A stretch of 64,000 nt of DNA from Gerris lacustris. Taxonomy: Eukaryota > Arthropoda > Insecta > Hemiptera > Gerridae. A program made the position numbers and the translations under genes. The notes beneath the pieces were generated by a model. That model did no database searches. It was not told the DNA's origin and saw only the letters and a program-made list of their open reading frames with translations. Shown here piece by piece: positions 11,855 to 22,720 of this stretch (within the stretch, counting starts at the first letter, position 1; every line of letters begins with the position of its first letter). Location of the stretch: NCBI GenBank assembly GCA_951217055.1, contig OX578277.1:102055511-102119510 (forward strand), written 5' to 3'.

Positions 11855-12685
11855 AGCAGCCCCTACACGATCAAGCCACTTGATCAAAAAAATCGCATCA
11901 AGCTGATTGACACGACCTTCAAGCCGCCTTTGGCGCATCAAGCATCCCATCAATCTTTTCATCAACACTCATTTGTAGCGGAGTTTTCGACTAGTGAACT
12001 GCTCCTCCTTGACTGTAGTGAAACTGTATTGTGTAGATACCATGGTTTCGAATCAGGATTTGGGGTTGTGAGCAGGTGATTGACGGAATGCTTGATCAAA
12101 ATTGCTCTAGACTATCAAGCGCTCCGTCAAGCCGCTTGACTCATTCAAACTTTCCATCAATCTCCGTCAAGGCTTGACTCAAGCATCAAACGGGTTCCTA
12201 GACTATCTTTTTTTTTTTTTTTTTTTTTTTTTTTTCCGGGGGGCTTTTACGCCCGAAGACTTAGGCCACTTAGGTGGGCCCATAGAACAAACCCGGGTTA
12301 GGGACCGAAATCTTCATACTTTTTGTGAAGATGTGGTCGGTAACCATGACTTCCCTTCCTGGTTACAACCAGGAGTGTCATCATCATGGTTTCCAGGCCG
12401 AAACCTGGTGGCGCCACTCTTTCGAGGAGCTTCCCATTTATTTAAACAATGCTGGGTTGACATTGAGCGGGGGGCCTGGTCCGGGAATCGAACCCAGAAC
12501 TGTGGTCAGAAGCGTTCACCCATCCATCTACTGACCATGCTCGAGGCTGCTTAACTTGCGTGATCACACGGCAAGCGCGCTAGCCTCTAAGCCACCCAGG
12601 CCACCTTCCTAGACTATCAATCATACTTGACACCATTGCTTGACGCGCTGCTTTGATCAAGCGGCTTGATCGTGTAGGGGCTGCT
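11855..12685. mobile_element. Harbinger-like MITE carrying a SINE
   Basis: Inverted ends AGCAGCCCCTACACGATC match over about 34 bp with one mismatch. The flanking 3-bp duplication is TTA (11852-11854 and 12686-12688). A TWA duplication suggests PIF/Harbinger. The interior repeats CATCAA and TTGATCAA motifs. A SINE at 12208-12605 sits inside, so the element without it is about 420 bp. There is no transposase. Confidence 0.75.
12208..12605 (-). mobile_element. SINE, 398 bp, with 13-bp target duplication and tRNA/5S-like promoter region
   Basis: It is flanked by TTCCTAGACTATC at 12195-12207 and 12606-12618. On the minus strand it starts GGTGGCCTGGGTGGCTTAG (A-box-like TGGCTTAGAGG) and ends in a poly-A of about 28 (poly-T on +). 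A B-box GGTTCGATTCC reads on the minus strand at 12484-12494. Between them, 12509-12558, is a segment resembling the internal control region of 5S rRNA (GTTAAGCAGC, then GGTCAGTAGATGGATGGGTG). It is non-coding, and the plus-strand ORFs here are spurious. It was probably mobilised by a LINE. Confidence 0.9.
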
Positions 12686-12689
12686 TTAA

Positions 12690-13100
12690 CTACCCAATAA
12701 AAACACGTTTTTTTCTTCAATATAAACGTTTCGATTTGATTTCTAAAAGAAATATATATCTTTCCGATAACATTATTTTACAAACTAAAAAGCAGAAAAG
12801 AAATAAATTCTGCTACTTATAATGCGAAGATATCATTCACATAAAAACAGTGTACTACTATTATTGAAAAATAAAATATAACGGTATTGGCAAAATCACA
12901 GAACTTGTCGTGATTTCTCGACATTTTGGCAATCATAAATATGTATCATTGATCCCATATATTTGGATAAATATGCTGATTCTACCCTATCTACTCCATC
13001 TTTTTTTAGTTCACCAATTGACTTTTTTTTACATTTTAAGAACTTCTATCCTTGCGAATTTTTAATATCGGTTACATAATATATTTTACTTAAAAACATG
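12690..13100. other. Unassigned AT-rich sequence
   Basis: Nothing recognisable. Confidence 0.4.
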
Positions 13101-13107
13101 AAATGTC

Positions 13108-13565
13108 CACTTACGCACTATCCCGGGAAATGTTGGAATAAGGGGGTTGCGAAGGTGGGGAATACGCATGGAATAGCTAAAAACCTTATAAATTTATAAT
13201 CATTCACCATATTTCGTGCTCTTGAAGTACTTAAATATTTTGTTCTAGTGAACAAAATGGTTAGTTATTCAAATGTTACTCCAAATCTAAATGGTCTCCT
13301 ATCAAGTGACAAACTCCCATCAACTTGATTTTTGGTTTACTAACTAATTTTGTTCCCAGGATCATGAAAATCACATTGTCCACCAATAAGGGTAGGATAT
13401 GACCGCTCTTCACCGGATTTTTTTTTTTAAAATGCCTATTGCCAAGCAATTTCCCGCATACGAACTTAACGACCACATACTCTTAAAAGGCACCAAAACA
13501 TTTACTTATACACAAAATTTTAGCTTGATGTTAGTCAGATACTTTTTTGCACGCTATCTCCTGAA
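13108..13565 (+). repeat. Family K repeat, copy 1
   Basis: From about 13250 it matches 14508-14825 (same strand) and 14222-14500 (opposite strand). Shared blocks are GGATCATGAAAATCACATTG, TATTGCCAAGC, TAGCTTGATGTTAGTC and GCACGCTATCTCCTG. All three copies carry a similar ORF of about 60 codons starting at ATGRCCGCTCT; its status is unclear. Confidence 0.75.
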
Positions 13566-14205
13566 CTATTATCATTATAATATAAAAAGAAATTGTCTAA
13601 TAATTGCCATAATTGCCAATAAAAGGGTTTTACAATTAAAAAAAAATAATTCAATAGATTTAGCAAACTAGTTTAACTGCAGTTTAATAAATACAAGGAA
13701 CAAATATTTTTAATAAACAGGTTTTTGTTCGTTAGATAATAATAATATAAACTTATTTTGCTGAGAGGCGAAGAAGTATAATTAAGCTAAACATATTATA
13801 TTTTGTACAAAAAGCTAAATATGCAATTTTGTTGTGAGCCAGCAAAGTTTTAGGTTTTCGTTTAAGCTAAAAATAAAATATAAATCATGCACAAAGGGAA
13901 ATTATTGTAGAGATAAAAGTCTAAAGTAATATCCAGACAGGTTATAACAGTGAGAGGAGGTAAATTGAAGCCATTTAGGCAGCAACAACACGTTTCACAA
14001 ATGTTTGTTCTGCCTTGTCTGTCAACAACCTTCCTACACAAAACCAACCAAAAACATTTTCTTCACCTCTTCAAAGGCTCAAATTTGAAACTTTTTTTTT
14101 TTTTTTAACAAAAAGTCAGTGCTGTAAATCGGGGACCAATTTTTCTTCTTCATTCTCAATTTATGTCCCACTAAACATCAATATTATGTCATCAAAAGAT
14201 GGATG
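13566..14205. other. Unassigned AT-rich sequence
   Basis: Overlapping short ORFs on both strands (about 13862-14218) have no motifs and low-complexity ends. I do not call them genes. Confidence 0.4.
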
Positions 14206-14221
14206 TATTAAACATTAGTAT

Positions 14222-14830
14222 AGTTTCGTTGGAGGTCAAAAAAGTCCAGGAGATAGTGTGCAATAAAGTGTCTGACTAACATCAAGCTAGAATTTTGTAT
14301 AAAAGTCAATCTTTTAGCGCCTTTTAAGAATAAGTGGTCGGCTAAGTTCGTCTGTGGAACATAGCTTGGCAATAGGCGTTTGAAAAAAACAAACTGGTGG
14401 AGAGCAGCCATGTCTCACCAATTATGGTGGACAATGTGATATTCATGATCCTGAGTACAGAATTAGTTTTTAGACCAAAAATCAAGTCGATGTTATTTTT
14501 GCACTTGATAGGTTAATTATTCAAATATTACTAAAAATCAAAGTGGTCACCTGTCAAGGGACAAACCAACATCAACTTGATTTTCGGTCTACTAACTAAT
14601 TCTGTACTCAGGATCATGAAAATCACATTGTCCACCATAATTGGTGAGACATGGCCGCTCTCCACCGTTTTGTTCTTTTCAAACGCCTATTGCCAAGCTA
14701 TGACCCGCAGACGAACTTAGCCGACCACATATTCTTAAAAGGCGCTAAAAGATTGACTTGTATACAAAATTCTAGCTTGATGTTAGTCGGACACTTTTTT
14801 GCACGCTATCTCCTGGACTAAAATGAAACT
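14222..14830. mobile_element. Family K inverted pair (foldback)
   Basis: 14222-14500 (minus) and about 14508-14825 (plus) are inverted copies of family K with a short centre around 14500-14540. The outer ends are AAGTCCAGGAGATAGTG and its complement. Together they could fold into a stem of about 290 bp. Confidence 0.8.
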
Positions 14831-14869
14831 ACTCCGAAGTGTCTAGCCCAATCCTTATCCAAGATAATA

Positions 14870-15985
14870 TATTTTTTGTTTGAGACTTCAGGAAACATTT
14901 TTGGTTCGCTGTCTGTCTGTCACTCAATTTTTAAGAGCTAATATATCTTAAAAATACTAAAATTTGCCCATTGTTTGGCCCATATAAGTTTTAACCTTCT
15001 ACGCTCATTTGTTTGGGAGTAAAGTAAGCCATTATTCCCTGAGCGAAAAAGTTGGTTCTTGAGGCGAAGCCGAAGGAACCATGGTCCCTAAATCCCGAGG
15101 CGAAGCTGAGGGAATTAGACTCTTTATAATAACTCAAATTAGCTCCCAAGGCGCAGCCGAGGGAGATAATTATCGCGAGGAGAATAATGGCAATTTACTC
15201 ACGATGTACATACAACATTTTATCTCCAGTAGGAAGAAAATACACATTTTCGTCCATAGCACAGTTTTTATTTATTATTTTAATAAATAACAATAATTAT
15301 TAGAACTTTTAATAGCAGATATAAGAGATTCAATATTAAAAAAATAAGAATTGGAATTAAACTCAAATAGAAGGTTATTTAGATGCAGGTTATAATGTTG
15401 TAAACAAAGATAAACATGGTCAAAAAAGCGCAGTGCCGCCAACCTGATTTCAACAACTTCCATTACATTAGCCATTCATTTTCTACTATTTATAAAATAA
15501 TTAAGTTGCAATCTTTACTTTTTTGCCATACTTTACTTTTTCGCCCTACTTTTACCTTTTCTCCCTACTTTTTGAGTTAGGGATGAAAAGACCTGTTTTA
15601 GTCCCTCTAAACTAATTCAAAATCATAACTTTTTTTCCCTACTAGAGATAAACATACATTTATTTACACACCTATATCTTCAAAAGTATTCATCTGATTT
15701 TTATGAAATTTGGATGGCTTGTCGAAAGTAGCCTGTAGATAGAGCCAGATTAATTTTAACCGTCTGCACTCTTTAAACGTTGCTAAATTGATACTCTAAT
15801 TAATGTAAATATCAAAACAAGTTTGGTAGATATAAAAAACAGGGGGGAAATAAATAACTCATTATTTGTCAAAATTAACAAATAAGCTGTAAAAGCATGA
15901 AATAATTAAAGTATAGGAAATAGGACGAGGGGAAGCTATCTATGTGCCACACTAATTGGCAGTCTGTTTTAATATTACCTAAATA
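14870..15985 (+). mobile_element. Family B element, split by an inverted family C insertion
   Basis: Left part 14870-15014 (GAGACTTCAGGAAACATTTT, GCCCATATAAGTTTTAACC). Right part 15652-15985 resumes with CATTTATTTACACACC and ends CACACTAATTGGCAGTC. The C insertion lies at a different place in B than in the copy at 9147-10240, so the two nestings are independent. Confidence 0.8.
15015..15651 (-). mobile_element. Family C element, copy 2
   Basis: A reverse-strand copy of 9207-9889. It keeps the outer stem (AGTAAAGTAAGCCATTATTC with GAATAATGGCAATTTACTC) and three of the GC-rich hairpins, with AGGCGAAGCCGA and AGGCGCAGCCGA apices. It lacks the outermost GGTGCATAAATAACTATT end. The 69-codon plus ORF over it is not a gene. 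Confidence 0.75.
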
Positions 15986-16034
15986 AAATTTCTTTACACA
16001 AACATAACGGCACTTCCTAAACGCAAAATATTTA

Positions 16035-17125
16035 AATTGTCTGGCAATCAGAGTGGCACATAGTTTCCCCGTATTCTCAAATTTACTTAAATGATAATTA
16101 TTAATAAAATCTTTGTGTCCAAAGGGGTAAAAAAAAAACTCTTTTATAATTTGTTAGGTAATATTTCGTTCCTCCATTTGGAACATTTTCTAACCTTGTT
16201 GTCTAAGGAGTTAAAAATCATTAGAAATTTAAATCGTCAATAAAATTGAAAAATAACAGAGGTGAGTCATGAGGAGTTGTCTATTTGACGCCTGATCAAT
16301 CAAGGGAGTCATTGATCAGGCGTCAAATAGACAACTCCTCATGACTCACCTCTGTTATTTTTCAATTTTATTGACGATTTAAATTTCTAATGATTTTTAA
16401 CTCCTTAGACAACTTAGAAAATGTTCCAAATGGAGGAACGAAATATTACCTAACAAATTATAAAAGAGTTTTTTTTTTTTACCCCTTTGGACACAAAGAT
16501 TTTATAAATAATTATAAGAAAGGGGACATCATATATATATATTTTAATATATAAAATGGTAAAATGATAATAATTTTACAAACTATTATCGTCTAATTTA
16601 TTTAATTCCCCCCCCCCCCCCCCCTGCCTTTAAGCTTTTAAAATTGTTTTGATTTTTTCATGAATAAAGATATCAATATAACTAAAATTTCGTTGAAATT
16701 TGACCATTTCTGGGCTATGCTCGACATGTTATTAAAAAATGATCCAAATTTCATAATAATAAGATAAGTCATTTTGAAGATATAGGTATAAATAAATATT
16801 TGTTTATGAGCATTCGTAAGAGAAACATATGGGCGCAGAATGTTTAAAATTGTACGGGACCAAAAATGGGGTAATTGTGAATTATTATTTAAATGTTATT
16901 AAAAATAGTTTTTACAAAGACTCAAAGGCTTATGTTGGTTCGCAATAATTAAACAACATACAAACCGACAGACCAAAAGACATAGGTGGAACAAAAAATG
17001 TCTCCTGATGTCTGAAATTGATTTCTGCCTTGGAATTTTTTAAAACGGAGACATAAAAATGTTTCGTACTTTAAAACGATCACATAGCTTCTGGAAGATA
17101 TAACGACCTTCGGTAAGCTTAGAAG
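16035..17125 (-). mobile_element. Family B element (divergent) containing a large palindrome
   Basis: Left end CTGGCAATCAGAGTGGCACA; right end CGATCACATAGCTTCTGG followed by CCTTCGGTAAGC. Internal blocks match the other B copies (ATATAGGTATAAATAAATAT, CTGATGTCTGAAA). A palindrome (16094-16517) and a run of about 18 C (near 16608) interrupt it. Confidence 0.7.
16094..16517. repeat. Near-perfect hairpin, arms about 205 bp, 10-nt loop
   Basis: The arms meet at CCTGATCAAT (16291-16300) and ATTGATCAGG (16311-16320), with loop CAAGGGAGTC. Outer parts pair GTGTCCAAAGGGGT with ACCCCTTTGGACAC. Only a few mismatches and small indels were seen (for example TAACCTTGTTGTC against the complement of GACAACTTAG). 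The arms are far more alike than copies of other repeats here, so the structure is recent. It could equally be an assembly or amplification artefact. Confidence 0.93.
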
Positions 17126-17342
17126 CCAAATTTGTTAATGAAGATGGGGTTTTATAGAGGTAAAATTAGATTTAAGAAAAGGAAGAGATAAATAATCGAA
17201 AAATCTATAATAGATGGCAAATTAAGTTTTGGTAAATTAATCATAATACAAACGCTTCTTTTAGGATGGTGGTTGGTGTAGTGATTAATTAATTATTCAA
17301 TTAGGTCTACAGGAATATATATTTATGTAAATAAAGTACAAG

Positions 17343-18265
17343 TAAATACACTTTTCCTCCAGAAGGGAGAAAACATTTACTTTCCATCCTTCTTTATAGG
17401 GAGGAAAGGATCCCATTACAGCCTAGTTGTGAAAATCGTGGCGGAAAGTAGAAATCGTGACGGAAAGTAAATATCGTGGTGGAAAGTAACAGTAGAGCCA
17501 ACTTATTATTGTTTAAAAATCAGTGTTGCCTGTTTTGTAACTAGTAGCAGTTTCTTTTTAACTGAATGACTCGACTGCTTAACAGCTTTTTTTTAAAAAA
17601 TATTAGAGAGTTTAAATAACACGTACTTTTGATTGCCGTGATGCTTTAATTTTTATCGTCATTTTAAAATGTCATATGACTTCATAATTGAGTTTAAACA
17701 AGACTTTTAGAAAAGAGGTAGGTTACTTCTAATCAGGTTATATTTATGTTTTTGATTTCTCGTATTTTAGAGTTAAACACAAATAAATTAAATATTATTC
17801 AGTTAGTAATTTTGTAGTATTATTAAACATTTTAATTATTATTATAGTTACATAGTTATAGAACGTCATTAAAGAAATCAAATAAAACATAGTTGGAATT
17901 GATGAATTGCACATTTAATTTTTTTTTTTTTTACAACAAGATGTTTTACTTATACTACTTTTTCTTTTTGTTTTTAAAATTAAAGGTACAAAAATTTGTA
18001 AATTTAGTTATTAATACCTAAATAAATAGATAAATCGAAATCTTAGGTTTTATTTGTGTTGATTTTCTCCCTTTTAGAGGAAAAATCTTGTACGTACCAC
18101 GGGAGCAAAAAGTCATAGTACCCTCGCATATAATTAACTCTCTCAGCTACGCCTCGGGATTTAGACAGTATGGTTCCCTCGGCTACGCCTCAGGAACCAA
18201 CCAAAACGCTCAGGGTGTAATGACTTTGTTTCCTCCCTTGGTGCGTAAATAACTATTTTTTAATG
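17343..18265 (+). mobile_element. Family C-like element, divergent copy
   Basis: It has the same architecture as 9207-9889 but little base identity in the middle. Order: CTCCAGAAGGGAGAAAAC; three short repeats of CGTGRCGGAAAGTA type (17438-17490); an AT-rich middle; hairpins CAGCTACGCCTCGGG and GGTTCCCTCGGCTACGCC/AGGAACC (18140-18200); then GGTGCGTAAATAACTATT. It contains a family-specific sequence between, unlike C copies 1 and 2. Confidence 0.65.
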
Positions 18266-18737
18266 CTATTATTTTATTAAATAATATTATTAGTTTTTTA
18301 ATTAGTTAGTATTTAGAACATTTTGTATCGGTATCCATTTAATTAAAAAAATACCACATTTATTTTTTTATTTTTTAACAAAGCAATTTGAGTACAAATG
18401 CTCAGTAGTAACAAAGACTCAAAGGCAAAGTTGAATTAATCCCAGGAGAAAAGTAATAATCATATTGTAGATAGTAAAATAAATGTTGCTTATTTTATTG
18501 AAATACTCCCCAGGGATTGGGGTTTGAATAGAGGCACACGCAAATTGCCTTTTTTCCCCCTCGGGCTTTTTTGAACGTAGTCAAAAAGAAAATTGCTATC
18601 ATCTCTAACTTCGAACTGAAATCATAAGCTATACTTTAATTATATCCAATTCTAAATATAATTATGTTGATTTGTAATTAAGGTATTTGAGACTTTGTTT
18701 GTATAAATTTATAATTGGGTTTACAAGATAATTCAAA
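18266..18737. other. Unassigned AT-rich sequence
   Basis: No supported feature. Confidence 0.4.
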
Positions 18738-19213
18738 AAATCGATCCGTAACAACTCAGATAAACTTCCTCATATACTATAGTTTATAATTACTTAGCCC
18801 AGCGTTTTCCAATTATTAGTTTTCGTAGGTAAATTTAATTATTATTGAACATTTAATCAAAATCTATCATATAAATAACTTCTTCGTCGGCGGGGAATCG
18901 AACCCTGCCTTTCTCTGTCGGCGTTTAAAGCTATTTTCTCAACAACTAGATTTTTCCCGGGAAAACACCTTATATTGTTAGATTCGTATTTAAATGGACT
19001 ATGTTTTAGAATTTTTTAATCAAAATCGTAGAAACCGTTTTCGAGAAATAATTTTTTTTTGAGTTCTCTTTTTATTTGGGGAGGGTAGCGCCCCTAAATT
19101 TGGAGCTATAATTTTATTTCACAATTTCACCTCGAAGTATGATTTTTCTTAACCTGAATTTCGTCAAAATTGGCCCAGTTTACATAACAGTGTACACGAC
19201 AGGCTCGACAGAC
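18738..19213 (-). mobile_element. Family A element, partial
   Basis: A reverse copy of 53019-53619 and 30206-30810: CAACTCAGATAAACTTCCTC, GGAATCGAACC (B-box on minus, 18894-18904), TTTTTCCCGGGAAAA and GTCAAAATTGGCCCAG. The 5' end of the element is missing; a palindromic tRNA element begins where it stops, and a remnant ATATGAGAAAGT lies at 19609. Confidence 0.75.
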
Positions 19214-19606
19214 GACAAAAATGTAGTATTCATACTAAGGAAAGTTTAAATTTTAATTTAAACCAAATTATTATTAACAAAGGGAGACAGACAGAGAAAA
19301 ATAGGCTTCACTGCCGGGACTTGAACCATGGGCCTCTATATTTCCAGTATAGTGCTCTACCAACTGAGCTACACTGGAGAATAATTTCCTCTGTCAGTAA
19401 CGATACAGACCCGAATTAAGCTTTCAATTCTCCACAAGTCTAGATGTCAACATTAACGACAATAGAACTAGACCGAGAAGTATCGCTTATAATTATAAAT
19501 AGCCCATTTAGTACATATATAGAGGCCCGTGGTTCAAGGCCCTGCGCTGGAGTCTATTTTTCTTTGTTTGTCTTCCTTTGTTAATAATAATTATAATTTG
19601 ATTAAA
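19214..19606 (-). mobile_element. Palindromic tRNA element, asymmetric copy
   Basis: The left arm contains a tRNA-like sequence on the minus strand (about 19300-19378): D-arm AGCTCAGTTGGTAGAGC, anticodon arm CTATACTGGAAATATAG with T33 and apparent anticodon GGA, T-loop GGTTCAAGTCC. The right arm (from about 19517) has only the 3' part of the tRNA-like unit (GGCCCGTGGTTCAAGGCC). A non-palindromic spacer of about 120 bp lies between. Outer arms: TTTAATTTAAACCAAATTAT and the complement at 19565-19605. It lies inside a family A copy. Confidence 0.75.
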
Positions 19607-20370
19607 ATTAATATGAGAAAGTAAAAAGGTAAGATAAAACTCTTAAAGAAAACCCGCTTTACTTAAACCCTTGCACTTAAATATAAATTCATATTTTAAG
19701 CGTCAAACTTTAATTTAATTTTAAGCGTTTAAACAAAGTTGATGAGATTCACTATTACCTCACCAAGATAAACCACAGTACTATGGTGAAACCACCAATA
19801 TCTACAAGGTGATGGTCCTATGAGGTAAAAAATCAGAGAGATAATAACATCTCAATTATCAGTAAAAACAGTGAAAGTTCTCTCTAGCATTAGCTGTTGT
19901 GACGTATTGGACGAGCACTGCTTAACTTTTTTTTTTTTTTTTTTCAGTTATTTTACTATTACTTACAGCTTAATATTTTTAGATAGAAATAACCAATTTT
20001 TTAACCATAGAAAATAAAACGCTGGTAAACTAAAGCCACTTAAGGAAACACTCCTTCCGATACGAGACTGCGAGTAAATAAAACTTTGATTTGTTCTCTT
20101 TACACAAAAATAATGTAAGCTTACGAGCTAGTTAATTGTAAATATCTAAGAATGTTTATTACTTAAGGTTGTTTGAATTAAAATATTTACCCGGGTAAAA
20201 TTATTCACTGGTCCAGATGACTTTTTTGGTAAAAATTTAGCACAATTAACTTGGATTGCAAAAGCATAATCCCTGTGATAGATTCAAAACTTTCGAATAC
20301 ACAAAATCTCTAACGCTGTCTGCTCCTAAAGATTTAAATTTACGAAGCCCACAATTCACATATTAAAATA
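19607..20370. other. Unassigned AT-rich sequence
   Basis: It includes a poly-T run (19927-19945) and the stub ATATGAGAAAGTAAAA at 19609, a family A end. Nothing else is supported. Confidence 0.4.
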
Positions 20371-20374
20371 ATAT

Positions 20375-20675
20375 TATTTTTATTATTATTATTATTATTT
20401 TTAAAAAACAAGCTTTAATTCGTATTCTTCTCAGCAAACCCTTTCATTTGATACCCATTTCATGTGCATAAAAAATAACTAGTCCGCCATCGTATTCTGT
20501 CCACCATATTGGATTTAGAATGACGTTACTTAGCTTACCATGCATTGTCATCCAAACTAAACGTGAATGACAAATTTGAATTCAATCGGTCAAGGATAAC
20601 TGCTTTAAAGCTCAGTTGCAAGATTTGACCCGAACATACATACAAACATTGCAAGTTAAATATGAAAATGCTTTT
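20375..20675 (+). repeat. Family F repeat, copy 1
   Basis: It matches 31440-31745 (same strand) and 24975-25260 (reverse). Blocks: CAGCAAACCCTTTCATTTGA, CCACCATATTGGATTTAGAA, GTTGCAAGATTTGACCCGAA and a (CATA)n-like tail. It is about 290 bp, non-coding and SINE- or MITE-sized; no pol III box was recognised. Confidence 0.85.
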
Positions 20676-20780
20676 AAAAAATATATATATTTGGTAAATA
20701 AAACTAATAATTGCAGAAGGTTGAAATTTTTAAGGAACCGAAATTGGGCTAAGTGAACTACCAAATTTCATCGTATTTTA

Positions 20781-21375
20781 CTACGTTTTTATTAGCTTGC
20801 ATTCTTGTTTGTTTGTTTGTTTGTTTGTCCGGTACAAATCTGGCAATCGATTTCTAACTAACTTCCCGAATAGCTAGACATTTGAAACTTTTACCATAGC
20901 TCAGAACACGATACTTTTAGCCATCTTTCAGCAGAATTTAATTAGTTTTCAGCAAATTTTGCTGTGCGGAAAGTTAGTTCGGAAAAAATCCGCAAGTAAT
21001 TTTATTTGTTTTGCCATATCCAATATTTACGCAATCTTCATTTTGACGTGTCTCAAATTTGTGATAGATAAATATTAAATAACAGCAAAACATTAAATAT
21101 CGATTATATTATTTATCGATTATATTATTTCAAATATATCGATGGCATGCTTTAGATTTGGTGTTGGGGAGATCCGTTGTACAAAGATTTATCCTTATTT
21201 AGGTTTAAGATCAGCTCTCTGGATGGTTGTCATTTATGTGAAGTAAATAAATTCGGAAATATTTTTTTTCACTATCATTATATATTATATAACAATTATA
21301 ATATCAACATGACATACGATTCAACAAAAAAATTTAAAAACGTAGTATATAAAAAGTTCTTTTTATCTTGAAATT
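20781..21375 (+). repeat. Family E repeat, copy 1
   Basis: It is inverted relative to 28905-29515. Shared blocks: GTCCGGTACAAATCTGGCAA, GGAAAGTTAGTTCGG, GGTGTTGGGGAGATCCGTTG and AGCTCTCTGGATGGTTGTCA. A 64-codon plus ORF (21177-21371) is mirrored only in part in copy 2, so I do not call it a gene. Copy 1 has a GTTT run where copy 2 has fewer units. Confidence 0.85.
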
Positions 21376-21565
21376 ATTTTAAAATATGGTTGTTCGCAAA
21401 AATAATGGTTAGGCAACCGAAAATGTACCCTGATGTCTGAAACACGTTCCGTGATTTCCTGGATTTCTGTCCAGGAATTTTTGAAATCGGAAACAAAATA
21501 TTTTGTGTTATTCAGAACGATCACATAGCTTTCGTAAGCTACCTCGAGATTACCTTTGCAAAACA
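21376..21565 (-). mobile_element. Family B fragment
   Basis: It contains CCCTGATGTCTGAAACA, a TTTCTGTCCAGGAATTTTTG-like block and AACGATCACATAGCTTTCG, all from the GCTTCCGAG end of family B. Confidence 0.65.
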
Positions 21566-21944
21566 ATGCTACACAATAATTCCTACATAAGTATTATTAA
21601 ATTCAATTATTAAGTTTCCTGTACTAATTTAATTTTTAAAGTATATAAAGCTAAGTTAATTTTCATATTTAATTTAATCAATTATACGAGTAATTGTATT
21701 TTTACAAGAGGTAAGTGTAAACTGAAGATATTTTTGTGCGAGATAGTGCATATATCTATTCTAGAGCTTCATTAATATCAAGAGACGTACTTCACTTGAT
21801 GAACACTACAAGAGACTACTTGAAATTCATTCTCTACGTTATAATTCAAACAAAAAATGTATAATTATTCCATCAGCTATAGTTATATCATGTACGTTCA
21901 GGCCTACAAGCAATATGCAATACAAAAACTTTCGGATTAAAAAA
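21566..21944. other. Unassigned AT-rich sequence
   Basis: Nothing recognisable. Confidence 0.4.
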
Positions 21945-22720
21945 TAGTCAGCCAAATAGTGTGGCACATAGCTTCCCCGCGTCCTATTTCGTTTTACTAT
22001 ATATTATTTGTCAACTTTTATTGAATTTCCCTCCCCCCGTTTCTTAAATCTGTCAAAATTATTTTGATTTTTTACTGGTCTTATATTACTTTGCTTTGTA
22101 AGTTTCATCGCACATTTCCGTTTCCCCAATTTTGAACAACTTACCGTTATTCAATCTTCCCCAAATTTTGCACATAGATACAACTAAGGTGAAGAATACA
22201 GAAACCGAAAAAAATAAAAACAAAAACAAAATGGCGTCAAATTTATTTGCTTTTTAAGTTACATCGCACACCTGTTACCCCAATTTTGAACCACTTACCG
22301 TGATTCAATCTTCCCCAAATTTTGCACATAAATAAAACTAAGGTAAAGAATACAGAAACCAAAAAAAAAAAATAAAAACAAAAAGAAAATGGCGTCAAAT
22401 TAATTTGCTTTTTAAGTTTCATCGCACACCTATTACCCCAATGTTGAACCACTTACCGTGATTCAATCTTCCCCAAATGTTGCACATAGATACAACTAAG
22501 GTGAACAATACAGAAAAAAAAAAAAAAAAAAAATTGAAAATAAGACCAGTTTTGAAAAATGGCATTTTTATATTAATTATTTTTACAGGAATAAATCAAT
22601 TTAGCAAAATTTAGAAAGTGCAGACGTTTGAAATTAATCTGGCGCTATCTGGAGGCTACTTTCGACAAACTATCCAAATTTTAAGTTAAACATGGTTAGT
22701 CCTAAATTTAGGACAAATTT
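21945..22720 (-). mobile_element. Family B element, truncated, with an internal tandem array
   Basis: It starts GCCAAATAGTGTGGCACATA and resumes after the array with CAATTTAGCAAAATTTAGAA, then the TGAAATTAATCTGGCGCTAT block. The array 22088-22545 interrupts it. Confidence 0.7.
22088..22545. repeat. 157-bp tandem repeat, three copies
   Basis: Copies start near 22091, 22247 and 22405 (TTGCTTTKTAAGTTWCATCG). Each has CAATCTTCCCCAAATTTTGC, a poly-A-rich run and AAATGGCGTCAAATT. The third is truncated in the A-rich run. Unit spacing is 156-158 bp. Confidence 0.9.

Noticed and set aside
12174..12554. 126-codon plus ORF with a poly-Phe stretch
   Set aside because: It reads through the poly-T tail and body of a minus-strand SINE.
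12509..12558. Functional 5S rRNA gene
   Set aside because: Only the internal control region is similar and it lies inside a SINE with target duplications.
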